Source: Pseudomonas sp. B21-015 | Lineage (GTDB): Bacteria > Pseudomonadota > Gammaproteobacteria > Pseudomonadales > Pseudomonadaceae | Assembly: GCF_024749285.1 (NCBI RefSeq) | Contig: NZ_CP087196.1 | Location: 496,001-560,000 of the forward strand | Direction of reading: 5' to 3' | Length of the DNA: 64,000 nucleotides | Part shown: positions 58,717 through 64,000 of the stretch, piece by piece | Layout of the letters: every line of letters begins with the position of its first letter | How positions within the stretch are numbered: position 1 is the stretch's first letter | Notes under the pieces: model-generated | The model's input: the letters and a program-made list of their open reading frames with translations, nothing else | The model's database searches: none | Told to the model about the DNA's origin: nothing | Made by a program: the position numbers and the translations under genes

Positions 58717-60093
58717 ATGGCTATCAGCGTTTTCGACCTGTTCAAAATCGGCATCGGCCCTTCCAGTTCGCACACCGTGGGGCCTATGCGCGCCGCGGCG
58801 CTGTTCGTGCAAGGTTTGCGCGAGCGGGGACTTTTGGAACAGGTACATCGCGTCGAAGTTCAACTTTATGGATCGCTCTCGGCCACCGGCATCGGTCACG
58901 GCAGCGACAACGCGGTGATCATGGGGCTTATGGGCGAGTGGCCGGACGCGATCGATCCGTCGCAAATCGGCATTCGCATCGAGGCTCTGCGTGAAACCCA
59001 AACGCTATTGCTCGACGGCCGCTTGTCGGTCCCGTTCATCTGGGCCCGGGACATGCGTCTGATCGACGAGAACCTGCCGTTCCATCCCAACGCCATGACC
59101 CTGGTTGCCGAAGGCGATCACGGCGAGCTGCATCGCGACACCTACTATTCCATCGGCGGCGGTTTTGTCGTCGATCAGGCGCAGGCTTCCAGCGGCGTGG
59201 TGGATCTGGATCGCACCGTGCTGCCTTACGACTTCTCCAGTGCCGTCGAACTGCTCAGCCTGTGCAAGAAGCACAACCTGCGCGTGGCCGAATTGATGAT
59301 GGCCAACGAGAAGGTCTGGCGCAGCGAAGAAGAAATCCGCAGCGGCCTGATGAAACTCTGGCGCGCCATGCAGGATTGCGTGGAACAAGGCCTCAAACAT
59401 GAAGGCATCCTGCCCGGCGGCCTCAATGTGCGCCGTCGCGCGGCCAAGTTGCACCGTAGCCTGCAAGAACTGAACAAACCCAACGTGATCGGCTCGACCT
59501 TGAGCGCGATGGAGTGGGTCAACCTGTTCGCCCTGGCGGTCAACGAAGAAAATGCCGCCGGCGGGCGCATGGTCACGGCGCCGACCAACGGTGCGGCGGG
59601 GATCATTCCGGCGGTGTTGCACTACTTTATGAAATTCAGCGAGGCAGTGACTGACGCCAACGTGGTCGATTACTTCCTCAGTGCCGCGGCGGTGGGGATT
59701 CTGTGCAAGAAGAACGCCTCGATCTCCGGTGCCGAAGTCGGTTGCCAGGGCGAAGTCGGTTCGGCTTGCGCCATGGCGGCGGCCGGGTTGGCGGAGGTTC
59801 TCGGTGCCACGCCGGAGCAACTGTGCAACGCGGCGGAAATCGGCCTGGAACATAACCTCGGCCTGACCTGCGACCCGGTGGGCGGGCTGGTGCAAGTGCC
59901 GTGCATCGAGCGCAATGCGATTGCCGCGGTGAAAGCGATCAACGCTGCGCAGATGGCGTTGCGGGGCGACGGTCAGCACTTTATCTCGCTGGACCGGGTG
60001 ATCCGCACCATGCGTGATACCGGTGCCGACATGCACGACAAATATAAAGAGACCTCGCGCGGTGGGTTGGCTGTCAGTGCAGTTGAGTGCTGA
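58717..60093 (+). CDS. sdaA: L-serine ammonia-lyase (iron-sulphur type)
   Basis: A 458-residue single-chain serine dehydratase starting at ATG 58717 ([27 protein letters not shown]) behind CAGGAG. The serine-binding SSSHTVGP motif and the iron-sulphur cysteines in [21 protein letters not shown] and [20 protein letters not shown] are intact. It converts serine to pyruvate and ammonia, completing glycine betaine breakdown (betaine, dimethylglycine, sarcosine, glycine, serine). The location beside gbdR and choXWV matches P. aeruginosa sdaB. Confidence 0.96.
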   Translation: MAISVFDLFKIGIGPSSSHTVGPMRAAALFVQGLRERGLLEQVHRVEVQLYGSLSATGIGHGSDNAVIMGLMGEWPDAIDPSQIGIRIEALRETQTLLLDGRLSVPFIWARDMRLIDENLPFHPNAMTLVAEGDHGELHRDTYYSIGGGFVVDQAQASSGVVDLDRTVLPYDFSSAVELLSLCKKHNLRVAELMMANEKVWRSEEEIRSGLMKLWRAMQDCVEQGLKHEGILPGGLNVRRRAAKLHRSLQELNKPNVIGSTLSAMEWVNLFALAVNEENAAGGRMVTAPTNGAAGIIPAVLHYFMKFSEAVTDANVVDYFLSAAAVGILCKKNASISGAEVGCQGEVGSACAMAAAGLAEVLGATPEQLCNAAEIGLEHNLGLTCDPVGGLVQVPCIERNAIAAVKAINAAQMALRGDGQHFISLDRVIRTMRDTGADMHDKYKETSRGGLAVSAVEC

Positions 60094-60107
60094 GACCGAG
60101 TTGACCC

Positions 60108-60202
60108 TGTGGCGAGGGAGCTTGCTCCCGCTCGGCTGCGCAGCAGTCGTAAAGATTTTAGGGCCGCTTCGCACCCCAGCGGGAGCAAGCTCCCTCGCCA
60201 CA
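60108..60202. repeat. composite repeat, class III, shorter copy
   Basis: The same ends as at 45434 but with about 35 bases missing from the interior. Confidence 0.9.
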
Positions 60203-60630
60203 CCAGACCAGTCAAAACTGCGCGCTAAGTGAACACTCGATTCAAAACGCGCCACCTTTTAGAGCGTCGCAAACAGATAAGCCTGCCTGCCCCGGTCAGG
60301 GATCCAATTCAAGCCTGACCGTCCGTCACCCGTGCTTGCGGTGACACTCTCTCCTGGAGCGTCGTAGCCCTGTTCCCACAAGTGCTACCGATTTGCTCAC
60401 ACGCAACGGGGCAGAGCGCTGCGCCCCTTGATGACACTTATAACCTCCTGTCTCTACGAGTCATATTTAGACACATCGCGACGTCGTTTTCAGGAGTTAT
60501 TGAACGCGCATTCAATTTAGGCATGGCAATTGCTCTGTCATTACAAAGCCCGTCTCCCACGCGAGAACGATGGCAATAAAAAGAGCCTCCGCCTGAGGCC
60601 ATCACCCGCTTTGTGTGAGGAGATACCGCG
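60203..60630. other. gbdR upstream region
   Basis: There is no gene in 428 bases. It contains ATTGAACGCGCATTCAAT (60499-60516), a 6-bp-arm inverted repeat resembling the BetI site half TTGAACGTTCAA, and a GC-rich hairpin GGGGC...GCCCC at 60410-60428 without a T run. Confidence 0.4.
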
Positions 60631-61734
60631 ATGACGACGTTCAACTCCGGGGCTCAACCCCAGAACCGTGCGCCTCAATCCATCGGCTTTTTGCTGCTGG
60701 ACAATTTCACGCTGATTTCTCTGGCCTCCGCAGTGGAACCCCTGCGCATGGCCAACCAATTGTCCGGCCGCGAGCTGTATCGCTGGACCACACTCACTGT
60801 CGATGGCGGGCAGGTCTGGGCCAGTGACGGTCTGCAGATCACCCCCGACGCCTCCATGCACAAAGCGCCGCCCCTGGACACCGTCATTGTCTGCGGCGGT
60901 ATCGGCATCCAGCGCACCGTAACCCGTGAGCACGTGTCGTGGCTGCAAAGCCAGGCGCGTCAGTCCCGTCGTCTCGGCGCGGTCTGCACCGGCAGCTGGG
61001 CCCTGGCGTGCGCCGGCCTGCTGGACGGTTTCGATTGCAGCGTGCACTGGGAATGTCTGGCATCGATGCAGGAAGCTTTCCCGCGGGTGGCCATGAGTAC
61101 CCGGCTGTTCACCCTCGACCGTAACCGTTTCACCAGCTCCGGCGGCACCGCGCCGCTGGACATGATGCTGCACCTGATCAGCCGCGATCACGGCCGTGAG
61201 CTGTCGGCAGCGATTTCGGAAATGTTCGTCTACGAGCGCATCCGCAACGAACAGGATCACCAGCGCGTGCCGCTCAAGCACATGCTCGGCACCAACCAGC
61301 CGAAGTTGCAGGAAATCGTCGCGCTGATGGAAGCCAACCTCGAAGAGCCGATCGACCTCGACGAACTGGCGGTGTACGTCGCCGTGTCGCGTCGTCAGCT
61401 GGAGCGGCTGTTCCAGAAATACCTGCACTGCTCGCCGTCGCGTTACTACCTGAAACTGCGTCTGATCCGTGCTCGGCAGCTGCTCAAGCAAACGCCAATG
61501 TCGATCATCGAAGTGGCGTCGGTATGTGGTTTCGTGTCCACGCCGCACTTCTCCAAGTGCTACCGCGAATACTTCGGCATTCCGCCGCGTGACGAACGTG
61601 TAGGTTCCAATACGACTCAGCAGGTAGCGATGATGCCGCTGCCGCAAGCCTTGGTGCTGTCACCGTTGTCCGGGCCGCTGTCGGCGTTGAGCCAGGCGCG
61701 TAATGAGTCGACGTTTGCCAGCGTAAGGCTCTAA
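60631..61734 (+). CDS. gbdR: glycine betaine/dimethylglycine-responsive activator GbdR
   Basis: A 367-residue AraC-family regulator with an N-terminal DJ-1/PfpI-like (GATase1) domain. Visible are IGFLLLDNFTLISLASAVEPLRMANQL, LGAVCTGSWALACAGLLDG (pseudo-nucleophile elbow) and WECLASMQEAFP; the C-terminal HTH pair is DLDELAVYVAVSRRQLERLFQKYLHCSPSRYYLKLRL and IIEVASVCGFVSTPHFSKCYREYFG (read in parts). It starts at ATG 60631 after GAGGAG. The choXWV-sdaA context identifies it as GbdR, the activator of betaine, choline and carnitine genes. Confidence 0.95.
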   Translation: MTTFNSGAQPQNRAPQSIGFLLLDNFTLISLASAVEPLRMANQLSGRELYRWTTLTVDGGQVWASDGLQITPDASMHKAPPLDTVIVCGGIGIQRTVTREHVSWLQSQARQSRRLGAVCTGSWALACAGLLDGFDCSVHWECLASMQEAFPRVAMSTRLFTLDRNRFTSSGGTAPLDMMLHLISRDHGRELSAAISEMFVYERIRNEQDHQRVPLKHMLGTNQPKLQEIVALMEANLEEPIDLDELAVYVAVSRRQLERLFQKYLHCSPSRYYLKLRLIRARQLLKQTPMSIIEVASVCGFVSTPHFSKCYREYFGIPPRDERVGSNTTQQVAMMPLPQALVLSPLSGPLSALSQARNESTFASVRL

Positions 61735-61740
61735 TGCTCT

Positions 61741-61850
61741 GATCGTTCCCACGCTCTGCGTGGGAATGCCTCAATGGACGCTCTGCGTCCGCTTCGGCAG
61801 GGACGCGGAGCGTCCCGGGCTGCATTCCCACGCAGAGCGTGGGAACGATC
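61741..61850. repeat. palindromic repeat, class IV
   Basis: The second copy of the GATCGTTCCCACGCTCTGCG palindrome, directly after gbdR. Confidence 0.9.
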
Positions 61851-61865
61851 ATGGCGAGGCGGTAC

Positions 61866-62129
61866 TCAGGCGCTACGGCTTTGCTGATACTCCGCCAACG
61901 CGGGCAGCAATTGCTTGTCGATGGCCTGGCGCACGGCCGGCAGGATGGTCGCGCTGCTGGTGTACATCTGCTTGACCATAGTGCGCAGCGTCATCGCACG
62001 CTCATCGTTCAAGCCTCGCACTGCACATTCGCAAGCCTGCTCGGCTGTAGCGCCATTCGGCACTTGAAACCCCAACGATTTTAGCTGGCCCAACAGGTCT
62101 TCCTGGTCAATCAAATCGGCGTGCATCAT
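61866..62129 (-). CDS. uncharacterised small protein
   Basis: An 87-residue soluble, helical protein. The start is ATG 62129, seven bases after AAGGA; a second ATG follows at once. Sequences such as DLIDQEDLLGQLKSLGFQVP, ATAEQACECAVRGLNDERAM and VKQMYTSSATILPAVRQAID look like a compact helical bundle with one cysteine. I do not recognise a domain. It lies between gbdR and the gamma-butyrobetaine hydroxylase gene; a link to carnitine metabolism is only positional. Confidence 0.7.
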   Translation of the reverse strand: MMHADLIDQEDLLGQLKSLGFQVPNGATAEQACECAVRGLNDERAMTLRTMVKQMYTSSATILPAVRQAIDKQLLPALAEYQQSRSA

Positions 62130-62202
62130 GACGCAATCCTTCTTCAGGGAACGGTGTCGTGGCTCGATTCTGGTAGGGGCCGGGGATGGCGGCAAGGACG
62201 AT

Positions 62203-62377
62203 TTGTCGCAATGGCCGCATTACCTATGAACAGGTCGTTTTCGGCTAACTTGCGAGCGGGGAGAGTAGGCACACTGGATTCAGCTGGCTTCACGAAGGTT
62301 TGGTCACCCTCGCGCAACAGCTCCTCAACAGTACCCTCTGCCCCGATCCTGTCACGGCTTGATCGGGGCTTTTTTTT
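62203..62377 (+). ncRNA. candidate small RNA with promoter and terminator
   Basis: TTGTCG (62203-62208) and TATGAA (62225-62230), 16 bases apart, form a plausible promoter. CCCCGATC / GATCGGGG with eight T (62341-62377) is a strong plus-strand terminator. No plus-strand gene lies between, giving an RNA of about 140 bases. Confidence 0.5.
62341..62377 (+). terminator. orphan plus-strand intrinsic terminator
   Basis: Perfect 8-bp stem, 12-base loop and T8; there is no T run on the minus-strand side. Confidence 0.88.
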
Positions 62378-62419
62378 GCGTGTGTGAATCAGTCATGAAA
62401 GTGTTGATTGGGCTGACGC

Positions 62420-62486
62420 TTTCGCGGGCAAGCCACGCTCCCACAGGACTTGCGAATAACCTATGGGAGCGTGGCTTGCCCGCGAT
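62420..62486. repeat. REP pair, class I variant (GCCACGCTCCCA)
   Basis: TCGCGGGCAAGCCACGCTCC and its inverse; both arms carry the same compensating change from GCCCGCTCC, so the hairpin is preserved. Confidence 0.88.
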
Positions 62487-62501
62487 GAACGATGACTCGG
62501 T

Positions 62502-63665
62502 CTAGCGTTGCAACACAAGGATGCGCGACAACAACTCATCACGATCCACATAACACCCCTGGAAATGCCGGGCACCAGTAGCAGGGTCGAAGGCGTTGCG
62601 GGCGTGGAGGGTGCGGCGGTTGTCGAAGCACCACAACTCGCCGTGGTTGAGCCGCGTCATCACCCGGAAGCGCGCCTCGCGAGTCATCGCAATGAAGCGC
62701 CGGTAAGCGCGATAGAGCCTGGGCATCTGCTCCACCGAAGCATCGAACGGCCCACGCAGAAAGTTCGCCATGCGGATTTCCGACACTTGCCCGAACGCAC
62801 CCAGGGCAATGATCGGCGCCAGGCAGCGGTAGTCGCTGTGGCGGTCCTTGTTGCGGAACTCCACGGGGATTTCACACAAGGCTTGAAACGCCTCGGGATC
62901 TTCCTCGCGCAAGGCTTCGGCGATGGCAAAACCGTCGACGAAAATGCTCTCGCCACCGTCGGCGTCATTGACCAGACAATGCAGAAATTGCAGCCCCGGT
63001 TGCAACTCTCGGGTTGGCAGGTCGCTGTGCAGCGGCAGGTTGAAGGCGGTGTAGGCATTGCTGTCTGCATCGGCCTTGGATTGCACATTGAACAGCACGC
63101 CGAAATTGCTCTCGCGGATGAAAGAGATCCGCTGGGCGATCAGCTTCAATGAACCCGGCTCGGTGGGTACGCCGCGCACTTGAGTCAGGCCGGTATCGCG
63201 CACGGCCAGCAGCCATTGCAGCAAGGCGTCGTTGTTCTCCATCAGGGCCTGGTATTCGAATACTGGTAGTTGCAAATCGCTGTGCCAAAGCCTGGCTTTC
63301 GGTTTGCTGGCCTGGCGTTCAGCGCGGGACTCATCGTCATAGGCGTGAGCCCGTAGCCAGCCCGGATCGAAGCGGCTGAGGTGGCCGTCCTGCCAATCGA
63401 CGCACAGACAACCTTGGGCATCGACCGTGGCGTTTTCAGGCGTCAGGTGCTCTGCGACATCGACGATTTCCAGCACTTGCTCGCGGGTCACCGTGTAGAC
63501 GCACAACGGGCACGGGCAGTTGTCCCGCAGCCATTGATGATGAAAAGGGCTGACCCGACCGTCCGCCCATGTCACTTGAATTCGGTCCGCCAGGGTACGC
63601 ACGGCGGTCAACGCGCTAATCAACGGGTAGGTGCGGAAATCGGCAAAAGCGGCGGCGGTGTTCAT
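62502..63665 (-). CDS. gamma-butyrobetaine dioxygenase-like enzyme
   Basis: A 387-residue Fe(II)/2-oxoglutarate dioxygenase starting at ATG 63665. The N-terminal zinc-binding domain shows WLRDNCPCPLCV. The catalytic barrel shows the iron ligands LHSDLPTRE (HxD) and the distal His in FDNRRTLHARNAF, with the 2-oxoglutarate Arg soon after. It should hydroxylate gamma-butyrobetaine to L-carnitine. The position beside a thioesterase and close to gbdR fits a carnitine-catabolic block. The family is certain; the substrate is strongly suggested. Confidence 0.88.
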   Translation of the reverse strand: MNTAAAFADFRTYPLISALTAVRTLADRIQVTWADGRVSPFHHQWLRDNCPCPLCVYTVTREQVLEIVDVAEHLTPENATVDAQGCLCVDWQDGHLSRFDPGWLRAHAYDDESRAERQASKPKARLWHSDLQLPVFEYQALMENNDALLQWLLAVRDTGLTQVRGVPTEPGSLKLIAQRISFIRESNFGVLFNVQSKADADSNAYTAFNLPLHSDLPTRELQPGLQFLHCLVNDADGGESIFVDGFAIAEALREEDPEAFQALCEIPVEFRNKDRHSDYRCLAPIIALGAFGQVSEIRMANFLRGPFDASVEQMPRLYRAYRRFIAMTREARFRVMTRLNHGELWCFDNRRTLHARNAFDPATGARHFQGCYVDRDELLSRILVLQR

Positions 63666-63678
63666 GGCGGGTTCCTTG

Positions 63679-64000
63679 TTATTTTTCGGGGGGTAAAGCA
63701 ATCACTCGGCCGATCCAGGCGGGTGCGGGCAGGTCGGCTTGCTCGGCGACAATGGCCTGCAGTTTGCTCAAGGTTTCTTCGCTGAACGGTGCGGATCGCG
63801 GCCCGTTGAGGTCGACGTGCAGCAGCATTTGTTCATTGCCCGCCAGCTCCTTGTCACCGCCCACCAGATGCAGGCTGTGGTAGAGGTGCAGACGCTTGCG
63901 GTCGTGGCCGATGATCTGAGTGTGCACTTCGACGTCGGCATCGAGCTTCACTTCGTGCAGATAGTTGAGGTGCAGCTCGAGGGTGAACAGCGAGTTGCCG
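63679..64000 (-). CDS. cdhB: thioesterase of the carnitine cluster, 5' end outside window
   Basis: The C-terminal 106 codons of a hotdog-fold thioesterase (TLELHLNYLHEVKLDADVEV, HTQIIGHDRKRLHLYHSLHL, NEQMLLHVDLNG), open at the window edge. A small thioesterase accompanies carnitine dehydrogenase in Pseudomonas (CdhB), where it takes part in turning dehydrocarnitine towards betaine; the name rests on this context. It lies 13 bases before the dioxygenase gene on the same strand, so the two are cotranscribed. Confidence 0.7.
   Translation of the reverse strand, partial: GNSLFTLELHLNYLHEVKLDADVEVHTQIIGHDRKRLHLYHSLHLVGGDKELAGNEQMLLHVDLNGPRSAPFSEETLSKLQAIVAEQADLPAPAWIGRVIALPPEK

Overview
The window reads as chromosome of a Pseudomonas of the fluorescens group. 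The evidence is gene order (bioA next to an amine oxidase; metK, an ArsR-type methyltransferase regulator, tkt, epd, pgk and fba together; the complete betIBA, betT, choXWV, sdaA, gbdR quaternary-amine block), GC-rich coding sequence, and about 25 copies of several palindromic REP-type repeat families between genes. There is no rRNA, no recognisable tRNA and no CRISPR array.

Layout. 1-5.6 kb: bioA (3' end cut off), a secreted FAD amine oxidase with an unusual basic tail, a YVTN beta-propeller gene, and a cytochrome b561/YceI pair. 5.7-11.4 kb: rhlE, a periplasmic solute-binding protein, and metF-ahcY behind an S-adenosylhomocysteine (SAH) riboswitch. 11.5-20.1 kb: a thioesterase, an FNT channel, transporters, a MAPEG protein, mltA, a cytochrome c', a DUF1090 protein and ligB. 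20.3-29.2 kb: metK with a SahR-like regulator, and the transketolase/lower-glycolysis genes tkt, epd, pgk and fba with two small lipoprotein genes. 29.2-33.1 kb: an AT-richer accessory patch with orphan small ORFs, duplicated promoter elements, a broken IS110-type transposase and a small gene behind a highly structured leader. 33.1-45.4 kb: a PL7 alginate lyase, a REC-PAS-GGDEF-EAL protein, a YgjP-type metallopeptidase, elaA, a second solute-binding protein, a YccS-type protein, an HI0933 flavoprotein, dbpA and a DHA2 exporter. 45.6-48.4 kb: a TldE/TldD pair. 48.6-64 kb: choline, glycine betaine and carnitine use.

How the genes work together. Two blocks serve the S-adenosylmethionine cycle (metF, ahcY, metK). 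They carry two different kinds of apparent control: an SAH riboswitch on ahcY-metF, and a 30-bp perfect palindrome of ArsR/SmtB 12-2-12 type in front of the regulator-metK operon. The right end imports choline (BetT, ChoXWV), oxidises it to betaine (BetA, BetB), senses choline (BetI, with a visible 20-bp operator), senses betaine (GbdR), disposes of serine formed downstream (SdaA), and feeds in gamma-butyrobetaine/carnitine.

Most interesting candidates: (i) the leader RNA at 32539-32790, with three mutually exclusive pairing segments, one covering the ribosome binding site of a small Pseudomonas protein; (ii) the betT leader at 52752-52984, which has a strong intrinsic terminator and several hairpins before the start codon; (iii) a CTGTC-N6-GACAG promoter palindrome shared by three accessory genes; (iv) an orphan + strand promoter/terminator pair near 62.3 kb that suggests a small RNA.
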